Assembly (NCBI GenBank): GCA_006227085.1
Contig: SBFY01000082.1
Coordinates: forward strand, 1-7,761
Direction: 5' to 3'
DNA from: Gammaproteobacteria bacterium
Lineage (GTDB): Bacteria; Pseudomonadota; Gammaproteobacteria; Pseudomonadales; M0112
Length of the DNA: 7,761 bases
The first letter of the stretch is position 1. Each line of letters starts with the position of its first letter. The translations under genes and the position numbers were made by a program. Positions 1-6,905 of the stretch are shown here, piece after piece. The notes below the pieces were generated by a model, which saw only the letters and a program-made list of their open reading frames with translations, searched no databases and was not told the DNA's origin.

Positions 1-4
1 TGAC

Positions 5-484
5 ATGCTGAAAACCAAAGCACCGAAAAGTCTTACTGCCCGCCAGATCACCAGCTGGGCCAAAGCCGAACACAAGCGGCAAGTCAGTGAGGAGAAAGGC
101 GTGTTGCAGGCACGCCTGCTTGGCTCGCGTTGCCTTGAAGCCCGTACCGAGCATGGCGAACTGAAACTGCTGGGTGATGGCATTGTAGTGTTGGAGCACC
201 TCTACTATGACGAAACCACCACCTTGCAGGCTTATTGGTGGCGCTTGCTCGCCCGCGACTGGCGCGGCAGCCGCACACTGGTGCGACAGTTAATCAAGGT
301 TCACGCCACGGAAAACCCCGCACTGCGCAGCCAGATTGCGAGCTTGTCAGATGAGCTGGATGACCTGCAAGGTCAGATCAATGCTGCCGAAATCCATATG
401 AATGACCTCGTGGCTACGGCCTTTGGCCTCACAGATGAACAACAGGCCTACATGGCTAATGATCCGAGAGCACACTGGGGCTGA
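5..484 (+). CDS. Hypothetical protein with DNA-methylase-like C-terminal tail, possibly 5'-truncated
   Basis: From the first ATG in the window this frame gives 159 residues and ends in TGA at 482-484. The codon just before the ATG (2-4, GAC) is sense, so the gene may enter from the left, and no ribosome site can be judged. I do not recognise the whole protein. It is basic at the N-terminus, has a W/Y-rich middle (AYWWRLLARDW, about residues 76-86) and ends in a coiled-coil-like stretch (about 107-131) followed by MNDLVATAFGLTDEQQAYM. That ending resembles the terminal helix pair of class I N6-adenine DNA methylases of the Eco57I/PglX type (pattern 'ID.LVY.LYGLT.EE'). I infer it may be the C-terminal end, or a remnant, of a restriction-modification protein. 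Members of this tail family are usually far longer. It has no visible link to the purine gene downstream. The reading frame is fairly sure; the function is weak. Confidence 0.5.
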   Translation: MLKTKAPKSLTARQITSWAKAEHKRQVSEEKGVLQARLLGSRCLEARTEHGELKLLGDGIVVLEHLYYDETTTLQAYWWRLLARDWRGSRTLVRQLIKVHATENPALRSQIASLSDELDDLQGQINAAEIHMNDLVATAFGLTDEQQAYMANDPRAHWG

Positions 485-574
485 AATGGAAAAAAACTTA
501 TCTAGCAAGCGTCTGGCTTAACCACCAAAATCGCCGACGACTCATTTAACTAAACGCATTTGAGAGAAAGCAAT

Positions 575-1861
575 ATGAACATCCTGATCATCGGTAGCGG
601 CGGCCGCGAGCACGCACTGGCCTGGAAAGCAGCGCAATCCGCGAAAGCAGATACCGTGTTTGTCGCACCCGGCAATGCCGGCACCGCACGCGAACCCGGC
701 ATCAAGAACATCGCGATCGATGTCATGGACTTCACTGCACTGGCCGATTTTGCCGAACAGAACGGCGTTGGCCTGACCATCGTTGGCCCGGAAGCACCAT
801 TGGTCGGTGGCGTGGTCGATTATTTCCAGTCACGCGGCCTGCGCTGCTTTGGCCCTTCCAAAGGCGCTGCGCAACTCGAAGGCTCCAAAGCGTTCACCAA
901 GGATTTCCTCGCCCGCCACAACATTCCCACTGCGGCCTACCAGAACTTCACCGAAATCGAACCCGCACTCACTTACCTGCGCGAACGCGGCGCACCCATC
1001 GTGGTGAAAGCCGATGGCCTGGCGGCTGGCAAAGGCGTGATTGTGGCCGAAACCCTGCAGCAAGCCGAAGACGCCGTGCGTGACATGCTGTCCGGTAATG
1101 CCTTTGGTGAAGCCGGTTGCCGGGTGGTGATTGAAGAGTTCCTCGACGGTGAAGAAGCCAGTTTTATTGTGATCGCAGATGGCGAACATGTGCTGGCCAT
1201 GGCGACCAGCCAGGACCACAAACGCGTTGGCGATGGCGACACCGGCCCCAATACCGGCGGCATGGGTGCGTATTCACCCGCACCGGTGGTGACCGATCTC
1301 GTGCACCAGCGGGTGATGGAACAAGTCATCCTGCCAACCGTGCGCGGCATGGCGGCCGAAGGCAATGATTACACCGGCTTCCTGTATGCCGGCCTGATGA
1401 TCGATGCTGCCGGTCACCCGAAAGTGATCGAATACAACTGCCGCTTCGGTGACCCGGAAACACAACCGATCATGATGCGCCTGCAATCCGACCTGGTGAG
1501 CCTGTGCGAAGCGGCCCTCGACAAGACCCTCGACCAGACCTCCGCAGACTGGGATCCGCGCGCAGCGATTGGTGTGGTGATGGCTGCCGGCGGCTATCCC
1601 GGTGATTACGCCAAGGGCAAGGCCATTTCCGGCCTGGACGGTGACAGCACCGACTGCAAGACCTTCCATGCCGGCACCAAACCCGACGGCACTACCGTGC
1701 TGACCAACGGTGGCCGCGTGCTGTGCGTGACCGCCCTCGGCAACACCGTCAGCGAAGCCCAGCGGCGTGCCTACCAACGGGTCGACCAAATCCACTGGGA
1801 TGGCGCCTTCTGCCGCCGCGACATCGGCTACCGCGCCATCGCCCGCGAACAATCCCGCTAA
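575..1861 (+). CDS. purD: Phosphoribosylamine--glycine ligase (GAR synthetase)
   Basis: PurD joins 5-phosphoribosylamine and glycine with ATP to give GAR, the second step of cytosolic de novo purine synthesis. The product is 428 residues, the normal family length. Visible landmarks are the N-terminal GSGGREHALAWK (7-18), the ATP-grasp segment VVKADGLAAGKGV (143-155), the SQDHKRVGDGDTGPNTGGMGAY block, and the GARS signature RFGDPETQ (290-297). I chose ATG at 575 rather than the in-frame TTG at 560: it starts the conserved MNILIIGSGG and has a GAGAGAAAG purine run (563-570) just upstream. purH often precedes purD in gammaproteobacteria, but here an unrelated frame ends 90 bp upstream, so purD probably has its own promoter. 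I found no convincing -35/-10 pair or PurR box in 485-574. The neighbour downstream is a RetS-like kinase, as in Pseudomonas. Confidence 0.97.
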   Translation: MNILIIGSGGREHALAWKAAQSAKADTVFVAPGNAGTAREPGIKNIAIDVMDFTALADFAEQNGVGLTIVGPEAPLVGGVVDYFQSRGLRCFGPSKGAAQLEGSKAFTKDFLARHNIPTAAYQNFTEIEPALTYLRERGAPIVVKADGLAAGKGVIVAETLQQAEDAVRDMLSGNAFGEAGCRVVIEEFLDGEEASFIVIADGEHVLAMATSQDHKRVGDGDTGPNTGGMGAYSPAPVVTDLVHQRVMEQVILPTVRGMAAEGNDYTGFLYAGLMIDAAGHPKVIEYNCRFGDPETQPIMMRLQSDLVSLCEAALDKTLDQTSADWDPRAAIGVVMAAGGYPGDYAKGKAISGLDGDSTDCKTFHAGTKPDGTTVLTNGGRVLCVTALGNTVSEAQRRAYQRVDQIHWDGAFCRRDIGYRAIAREQSR

Positions 1862-1865
1862 GGGC

Positions 1866-1871
1866 TATACT
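1866..1871 (+). promoter_or_regulatory. Possible -10 element before the RetS-like kinase
   Basis: TATACT lies 5 bp after the purD stop and about 30 bp before the kinase ATG. It matches the sigma-70 -10 consensus at five of six positions. No TTGACA-like -35 is present at the right spacing (1843-1848 reads CCGCGA), and there is no TG extension. It could be a weak local promoter, or chance, with the kinase read through from purD. Confidence 0.2.
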
Positions 1872-1900
1872 CTGGGGCAATCCTTGAGGGACGGAACCCC

Positions 1901-4513
1901 ATGCGCCTGCTCATCACCCTGCTGACCTTGCTGGCATGGCACGTCACCTGTGACGCAGCTGTGCAAGTGCTCGACCGGCATGAGCCCGTCAGCGGCCATG
2001 AACTGCTGGAAAACGCTCCCACCGCCAGCCAGGTACTGGAACCCTTCTGGCAGCAACAATTCTCACCGGTACACCAGGGCCGCCGCCTGCCGGCGGACCA
2101 AGGTGCCTGGATCCGCATTCACGTGCGCCAACCCGGCAGTGAGCCTGCGATCTGGTGGCTGGATCCCTGGCCGATGACGCTGACGCACCTGCAAGCCTAC
2201 CGCCAGCAAGATGATGGCCTGCTGCCGATTGGGAGCCAGACCATCCGCAGCCCGCTGGCATTGATGTTGCCGCCCGGTGACAGCACCCTGTATGTGCAAC
2301 TGCACAGCCCGTTACCGCAAGCGATTGCACTGCAATGGCGACCGGATGATTCAGCCAGCCATCGCATCCTGTTGCGACGTTCGATTGCCAGCGCCGCATT
2401 GGGTGCACTGTCGCTGATGGTGCTGGTGAGCCTGGGCTTCATGGTGCTGTACCGCGACCGCGTGTACGGCGTGCTGTCTGCCATGATTGGCGGCTACGCG
2501 ATCTGGTTCTGGATGAGCTGGTTCGGCAGCGGCATCGCACAATTGCCGCTGGCCATCCATGGCATCTATCTTTGTGCCGTGTGCACACCCATCCTGGTGT
2601 GGACACTCAAACACCGCCTGCCTATCTATGCCGGCATTAATTTGTTGTGGATCCTGCTTGGTGTGGCCGGCTGCCTGTCAGTGTGGCTATTACCCCCCAC
2701 CATCGCCACCCAATGGGCGATTGCCGGTTGGTCCATCGCATTACTGGGCAGTGCCGCCTGGGGCGTGCGGCTTGGATTAATGGGCACCTTGGGCGCACTG
2801 GGTGTCGCGATTCCGCTCGGCCTGCCCATTATTATCATCCTGAGTTTGCTGCTCTCGTCCGATAACAACCTGCTGTCATTGATGGCGCCGTCCTACATCT
2901 TGTTGGGCAGCGTGATGGTGGGCAGCATTGCCACACTGGTTGGCCTGATCCGCCGCACCAAACACCGTTGGCTTGATCATGAAGCGCGCCAACGTGTCCT
3001 CGAGACCGTGGAAACCGTGACCCGCAACCGCGGCGACATCCTCGGCCGCATCAGCCATGAAATCCGCACGCCCATGAGTGGCATCCTCGGCATGACTGAG
3101 CTCTTGCAGGAAACACCGCTGACCCAGCAACAGCAGGAATACGTTGCCACCATCCAGGATTCCGGCCACTCGCTGCTCAACCTGATCGGTGAAGTGCTGG
3201 ATGATTCAACACTGGTGATGGAAGGCAGTGTCACCAATGCCGTGCCATTTGACCCGGAATCCCTCTTACTGGAAGTCATCAACGGTTTCCGCAGCCTGGC
3301 CAACCATCGCCATATCGAACTGGTGTGTGACATGGATGAGCACACACCCTCCGTACTGATTGGCGACCCGATCCGGCTACGGCAAGTCCTGCTGCACACA
3401 CTGGGTCATGCCATCCGCCACAGCAGTGGTGATGAAGTCACGATTCGCGCCACCTGTGATGTTGCCAACCAGGAAGCATCCCTTCACTTCGACGTCCACT
3501 ACCGTGACCCTGAAGCCGCCTCGCAAAACAGCAACAACACCAAAGCGGATGCACTGAAACACACCCATGCCGGACTTTCGGTGGCGCAACGGCTGGTCAG
3601 CATGATGCAAGGCGACTTTGCCATCCGCAGCGATGCCGCATCCGGCACCACGGTATCATTCGAATTGGCATTACCGATTGAGCGCACGACTCGCAATGCA
3701 TCACGAGACAACACACCACTGGAAAACCGCCGCCTGCTGATCGTCGATGACAGTGACACGGTTCTGAGCACCCTGACGCATTACACCCATGGCTGGGGCA
3801 TCACCGCTGAAACAGCGCGCACCGGTAGCGAAGCTTTAGGCAAGACGCGTAATCGCCTGGCGATGGGGCAACCCTATGACATCATCCTGCTCGACCATGA
3901 CCTGCCTGGCATGAATGGCCTGGAGCTGGCGCGGCGCCTGCAGCAGATCCAGGAGCCGGCACCCGCCATCATCCTGTTAACCGGCCTGCGCCACTTCCCT
4001 GCGCAGGCCGAATACCAGTCCGCCGGCATCAGTCGCCTGCTCAGCAAACCGGTCACCGGCAGCACGCTGCGGCAAACCTTGCTGGAAGCGCTCACACAAC
4101 CGCAATCGACAGCCGGCAGTATGCACGCGCAGCAACCGGTGCACGTCCTGCTGGCAGAAGACAACCCGGTAACGGCGCGCGTCATTGAAGCGATGCTGAA
4201 AAAACTGGGCGCACAATGCCAGCGCGTTGAGAACGGCCAGCAAGCCGTTGATGCATGCCAGACACACCGCTTTGACCTGGTGTTAATGGATTGCGACATG
4301 CCCGTGATGGATGGTTATACCGCCACCCGCACCATTCGCGAATGGGAACAGGCCTGTGGCAATGCACCGGTGAAAATCTACGCACTCACCGCACACATCC
4401 TCGATGAATACCGCGAACAAAGCCGTCGCGCTGGCATGGATGGGCATCTCGGCAAACCGGTTGCCTTATCACAACTTGCCAACGTGCTGGAGCAGTGCTT
4501 ACACCCGCATTGA
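1901..4513 (+). CDS. retS: RetS-type hybrid sensor histidine kinase (7TMR-DISM, two receivers) with degenerate ATPase domain
   Basis: An inner-membrane hybrid sensor of 870 residues. In order: signal peptide (about 1-19), periplasmic 7TMR-DISMED2 fold (about 20-155, WIRIHVRQPG...), seven hydrophobic helices (about 160-350), a short linker helix, HisKA with SHEIRTPMSG and phospho-site H386, an HATPase-like region (about 485-600), REC1 (D616/D617, phospho-acceptor D665, T694, K716) and REC2 (E753/D754, D797, T830, K852). No Hpt domain is present. The order and the position after purD match Pseudomonas RetS (942 residues), which inhibits GacS and so switches between acute and biofilm programmes. 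The ATPase is decayed: both N-box asparagines are histidine (H499, H503), the DxGxG G1 box is absent around 531-540, and the G2 box reads THAGLS. Both receivers look complete. I infer action through heterodimers or as a phosphate sink or phosphatase. The ATG has GAGGG at 1886-1890. Calling it a true RetS orthologue is inference. Confidence 0.85.
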   Translation: MRLLITLLTLLAWHVTCDAAVQVLDRHEPVSGHELLENAPTASQVLEPFWQQQFSPVHQGRRLPADQGAWIRIHVRQPGSEPAIWWLDPWPMTLTHLQAYRQQDDGLLPIGSQTIRSPLALMLPPGDSTLYVQLHSPLPQAIALQWRPDDSASHRILLRRSIASAALGALSLMVLVSLGFMVLYRDRVYGVLSAMIGGYAIWFWMSWFGSGIAQLPLAIHGIYLCAVCTPILVWTLKHRLPIYAGINLLWILLGVAGCLSVWLLPPTIATQWAIAGWSIALLGSAAWGVRLGLMGTLGALGVAIPLGLPIIIILSLLLSSDNNLLSLMAPSYILLGSVMVGSIATLVGLIRRTKHRWLDHEARQRVLETVETVTRNRGDILGRISHEIRTPMSGILGMTELLQETPLTQQQQEYVATIQDSGHSLLNLIGEVLDDSTLVMEGSVTNAVPFDPESLLLEVINGFRSLANHRHIELVCDMDEHTPSVLIGDPIRLRQVLLHTLGHAIRHSSGDEVTIRATCDVANQEASLHFDVHYRDPEAASQNSNNTKADALKHTHAGLSVAQRLVSMMQGDFAIRSDAASGTTVSFELALPIERTTRNASRDNTPLENRRLLIVDDSDTVLSTLTHYTHGWGITAETARTGSEALGKTRNRLAMGQPYDIILLDHDLPGMNGLELARRLQQIQEPAPAIILLTGLRHFPAQAEYQSAGISRLLSKPVTGSTLRQTLLEALTQPQSTAGSMHAQQPVHVLLAEDNPVTARVIEAMLKKLGAQCQRVENGQQAVDACQTHRFDLVLMDCDMPVMDGYTATRTIREWEQACGNAPVKIYALTAHILDEYREQSRRAGMDGHLGKPVALSQLANVLEQCLHPH

Positions 4514-4516
4514 TCA
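4511..4516. other. Shared palindromic double stop of two convergent genes
   Basis: The palindrome TGATCA provides TGA (4511-4513) for the kinase on the plus strand and, read on the other strand, TGA (4516-4514) for the AAA+ ATPase gene. The convergent genes abut with no spacer, so no intergenic terminator is possible. Each transcript must stop inside, or run antisense into, the other gene. Confidence 0.9.
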
Positions 4517-5986
4517 GGCCGGCACCGTACGTTCGGATGCCCACGCCCGCAAGGCCGCCACTTTTTCTGCCATCACTACCGACAACGGACTGGTTTGCGC
4601 CAACTCACCGATGATGTGGTCCGTGGCCAGCGTTTCACTGCGTGCCGCAGCCGTATACATGGCCGACACCACGGCCTGCTCGATCTCGGCACCGGAAAAC
4701 CCTTCCGACAATTGCGCCAGCTGCTTGAGGTCAAACCCATCCGGCGTGTGATGGCGCTTCTCCAGATGGATGCGGAAAATGGTTTCGCGATCACTCACGT
4801 CCGGCAAATCGACAAAGAAAATCTCGTCGACACGACCCTTGCGCAACAGCTCCGGCGGCAATTCGTGCACGGCATTCGCCGTCGCCACAATAAACACGCG
4901 CGATTTGCGCTCCGCCATCCATGTCAGCAAGGTGCCCATGATGCGGCGTGAAGTTCCTTCATCGTTACTGCCACCGGCCAGGCCTTTTTCGATCTCATCC
5001 ATCCACAACACGCACGGTGACATGCTGTCGGCCATCGCCAGCGCTTCACGCAAGTTCTTTTCGGTTTCACCAATGAACTTGTTGTACAGCGCACCCATGT
5101 CGAGCCTCAGCAAGGGCAAGCCCCACAGCCCCGCCACGGCACGCGCTGCCAGGCTCTTGCCGCCACCTTGCACACCGAGCAGCAACACACCTTTGGGTGT
5201 ATCGAGTTTGCCATCCGGCTTCATGAAACTGTCGTGACGGTCATGCAGCCAGCGCTTGAGATTGTGCAAGCCGCCCACATTGGCAAACGAGGCGGTGTCA
5301 TACTCGAAACTGAGCACGCCCTGCATATCCAGCAAGTCAAACTTGGCACGACTCAAGGCCGGCAAATCGTCTTCGGTGATCGCGCCATCATCACGGATCG
5401 CGCCACGAATCAGCCGCCGCGCATCGGCAAACGACACCCCGCGCAAATTCGCCACCAGCTTGTTCAGGGTGGCACTGTCCGTGCGCACCTTGATACCACG
5501 ATTCTGTTCGGTCCAGGCTTTCGCTTCTTCCCGCACCATCGCCTGCAATTGTTCCTCACTGGGCAATGACAGGCGCATCGTGGCGGTCAGTCGCACCAGT
5601 TCCGGTGGTACCGTCAGGCCATGGCTCAACAACACCAGCGTGTGGTGCGCCTTGCCATAAGCCAGCGCAATATCCTTCACATGGCGCACCAGTTTCGGGT
5701 CATTCAGGTAGGGGTGGAAATCACACAGCACATAGATCGCCGCGTCCGGGTTTTCCTTGATCTGCTGCAGCGCCGTTTCCGGGCTATCGGTTTCATCACC
5801 GCGCACATCACTGCCAAAACCGAGCCGCTTCAGGCCCGTCGTGATCGACCAGCAAAATAGCGGCAACTGGCGGCTGATGGCCACCCGGGTCAGCATTTCC
5901 AGCGCCCGCTGCTCATCGAAGGATTCCAGCACAATGATGGGGATGCGCGAATCCACCATCAAACCGAGGTCGTTAACGTCTTGCAT
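4514..5986 (-). CDS. Ycf46-like AAA+ ATPase
   Basis: A 490-residue protein with one C-terminal AAA+ module. An N-terminal half (about 1-240) of the kind seen in Ycf46/Slr0374 proteins precedes it. The AAA+ core shows Walker A GVQGGGKS (271-278, K277), a pore-loop-like NKFIGETEK (F304-I305-G306), Walker B LWMDEIEK (D330, E331), sensor-1 N371 in FIVATAN, arginine-finger candidates R382 and R385 in LLRKGRVDE, and the sensor-2 region GFSGAEIEQAV (429-439). The glycine-rich Walker A replaces the usual PPGTGKS but keeps every nucleotide-binding position. The substrate is unknown; cyanobacterial Ycf46 has been linked to inorganic-carbon use, which need not apply here. Expected to be cytosolic and hexameric. 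The ATG has AAGGAA 5 bp upstream (5997-5992, minus strand). It is divergent from coq7 and tail-to-tail with the kinase. The AAA+ class is certain, the Ycf46 assignment likely, the biological role open. Confidence 0.9.
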   Translation of the reverse strand: MQDVNDLGLMVDSRIPIIVLESFDEQRALEMLTRVAISRQLPLFCWSITTGLKRLGFGSDVRGDETDSPETALQQIKENPDAAIYVLCDFHPYLNDPKLVRHVKDIALAYGKAHHTLVLLSHGLTVPPELVRLTATMRLSLPSEEQLQAMVREEAKAWTEQNRGIKVRTDSATLNKLVANLRGVSFADARRLIRGAIRDDGAITEDDLPALSRAKFDLLDMQGVLSFEYDTASFANVGGLHNLKRWLHDRHDSFMKPDGKLDTPKGVLLLGVQGGGKSLAARAVAGLWGLPLLRLDMGALYNKFIGETEKNLREALAMADSMSPCVLWMDEIEKGLAGGSNDEGTSRRIMGTLLTWMAERKSRVFIVATANAVHELPPELLRKGRVDEIFFVDLPDVSDRETIFRIHLEKRHHTPDGFDLKQLAQLSEGFSGAEIEQAVVSAMYTAAARSETLATDHIIGELAQTSPLSVVMAEKVAALRAWASERTVPA

Positions 5987-6084
5987 GGGTGTTCCTTGGT
6001 CCAGGGCGGTTTATGATGATTATCCGCTGGCCGGGGCGCCAGCACGCTTTTACAATACCCTCACAGTAAACGAGAGCTTCCACC
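5987..6084. promoter_or_regulatory. Divergent promoter region between the AAA+ ATPase gene and coq7
   Basis: These 98 bp must carry both start regions. For coq7, TACAAT at 6051-6056 is a fair -10 with no good -35 at 17 bp. For the ATPase gene, GATAAT on the minus strand (6024-6019) is a possible -10, also without a clear -35. Between them lies a perfect 6-bp inverted repeat, GCTGGC / GCCAGC (6026-6031 and 6038-6043, loop CGGGGC), placed where a regulator could affect both directions. Promoter positions are tentative; the need for a divergent promoter is firm. Confidence 0.5.
6026..6043. repeat. Short inverted repeat in the divergent promoter
   Basis: GCTGGC and GCCAGC are perfect reverse complements around a 6-bp centre, CGGGGC. 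The plus-strand sequence after it has only four Ts, beginning four bases later, so it is a poor terminator. It is better read as a possible operator or a chance GC-rich dyad between the two candidate -10 elements. Confidence 0.35.
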
Positions 6085-6729
6085 ATGCCAAGCCGTGACT
6101 ACACCGCCCTTGACCGCCTCTGCCTGGGGGCTGACCGCATCCTGCGCACGCTGGTACCGGGGGCTGCCACCGGTGAGCGCACCTCCCCCTCGATGGAAGA
6201 ACCCTGTGGCGAACTGAGCGAAGCCGAACGCCGCCATATCGCCGGGTTAATGCGCATCAACCATACCGGCGAAGTGTGTGCGCAGGCGCTGTACCAGGGG
6301 CAGGCACTGACCGCCCGCAATGCCGACACCCGCGCCGCCATGGAACAATCCGCCAACGAGGAAATCGACCACCTCGTCTGGTGCGAAACCCGCCTTACCG
6401 AACTCGGCAGCCAGACCAGTCTCCTGAACCCGGTGTTCTATGGCCTGTCATTTGCCATCGGCGCCGGCGCCGGCCTGATCAGCGATGAATTGAGCCTGGG
6501 CTTTGTCGCCGCCACCGAAGACCAGGTCTGCAAACACCTGGAAGACCACCTCGCGCAGATCCCTGACACTGACCAGAAAAGCCGCGCCATCCTCGAAAAG
6601 ATGCTGGAAGACGAAGCACACCATGCCCACAAGGCGATTGATGCCGGCGGCACCGTGTTCCCGGAACCGGTCAAGCAGGTGATGACGGTGATTTCCAAAG
6701 TGATGACGGAAACAACGTACCGGGTGTAA
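6085..6729 (+). CDS. coq7: 2-polyprenyl-3-methyl-6-methoxy-1,4-benzoquinone monooxygenase (Coq7)
   Basis: Coq7 is a membrane-associated di-iron hydroxylase that adds the last ring hydroxyl in aerobic ubiquinone synthesis (demethoxyubiquinone to demethylubiquinone). Many gammaproteobacteria use it in place of the flavin enzyme UbiF. The 214-residue product has the full ferritin-like set of iron ligands: E63 (in RINHTGEVCAQALYQGQAL), E93 with H96 (NEEIDH), E145 (ATEDQV), and E177 with H180 (EDEAHH). A hydrophobic segment, LSFAIGAGAGLISDELSLGF (about 121-140), is the usual membrane-contact region. Length and motif spacing match bacterial Coq7. The ATG has GAGAG at 6072-6076. It is divergent from the AAA+ ATPase gene and appears monocistronic: the next gene starts 211 bp away and is unrelated. 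No clear terminator follows. Confidence 0.97.
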   Translation: MPSRDYTALDRLCLGADRILRTLVPGAATGERTSPSMEEPCGELSEAERRHIAGLMRINHTGEVCAQALYQGQALTARNADTRAAMEQSANEEIDHLVWCETRLTELGSQTSLLNPVFYGLSFAIGAGAGLISDELSLGFVAATEDQVCKHLEDHLAQIPDTDQKSRAILEKMLEDEAHHAHKAIDAGGTVFPEPVKQVMTVISKVMTETTYRV

Positions 6730-6762
6730 GTCGCCGCCATTGGGTGTCATCTCCCTTTTTCA

Positions 6763-6776
6763 GCGACAGCTGTCGC
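6763..6776. repeat. Perfect 14-bp palindrome GCGACAGCTGTCGC
   Basis: A gapless perfect palindrome 33 bp after the coq7 stop. Its core GACAGCTGTC recurs 131 bp downstream (6896-6905), and its half-site GCGACA/TGTCGC recurs in the inverted repeat at 6849-6876. With no loop and only ATTT after it, it is a weak terminator candidate; a binding site for a dimeric protein fits better. Confidence 0.6.
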
Positions 6777-6848
6777 ATTTGCCGGAAGCCCAAAACCAAT
6801 GCTTGCGCCTAATCCATTGAACGAAGGATACTTTCAGGGAAATCAGGG

Positions 6849-6876
6849 GTGTCGCTATAAGGTGCTATAGCGACAC
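6849..6876. repeat. Perfect 11-6-11 inverted repeat upstream of the NYN-LOTUS gene
   Basis: The left arm GTGTCGCTATA (6849-6859) and right arm TATAGCGACAC (6866-6876) are exact reverse complements around AGGTGC (6860-6865). The 28-bp, 11-6-11 geometry is that of XerCD/dif-type core sites, but the bases match dif poorly. As RNA it would be a strong 11-bp hairpin in the leader of the next gene. No T run follows on either strand, so it is not a standard terminator. An operator, an RNA leader element or a recombinase core site are all possible. Confidence 0.65.
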
Positions 6877-6895
6877 GAGGAAAAACTGTAACAAT

Positions 6896-6905
6896 GACAG
6901 CTGTC
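6896..6905. repeat. 10-bp palindrome GACAGCTGTC, second copy
   Basis: An exact second copy of the core of the palindrome at 6763-6776; the identity runs one base further, to GACAGCTGTCG. It lies 35 bp before the GTG start of the NYN-LOTUS gene, a position suited to an operator. A third CAGCTG follows at 6913-6918 without the flanking symmetry. Confidence 0.55.

Noticed and set aside
560..574. A TTG start for purD five codons earlier.
   Set aside because: The added residues are not part of the conserved PurD N-terminus, and the purine-rich ribosome site lies inside this stretch.
485..574. A PurR operator upstream of purD.
   Set aside because: Only a fragment like ACGCATTTG (554-562) is present. 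The 16-bp palindromic consensus is not.
1274..1852. A long minus-strand open frame inside purD.
   Set aside because: It is a shadow of the GC-rich purD frame. It has no family motifs and no ribosome site, and the purD motifs on the plus strand are decisive.
1873..1901. A TGGGG/CCCCA pairing that could enclose the kinase ribosome site.
   Set aside because: Only five pairs with a 19-base loop. It is too weak to claim translational control.
6763..6780. The palindrome after coq7 as an intrinsic terminator.
   Set aside because: It is loopless and followed by only ATTT. The T run (6755-6759) lies before it on the plus strand, so neither strand has the usual stem then U-tract order.
6799..6870. 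A 23-codon reading frame starting at ATG 6799 and ending within the inverted repeat.
   Set aside because: No good ribosome site, no recognisable motif, and it overlaps the dyad, which better explains the sequence. Chance frames of this size are common.
6849..6876. The 28-bp inverted repeat as a dif site.
   Set aside because: Only the geometry agrees. Fewer than half the bases in each arm match the E. coli dif arms, and dif arms are not perfect inverted repeats.
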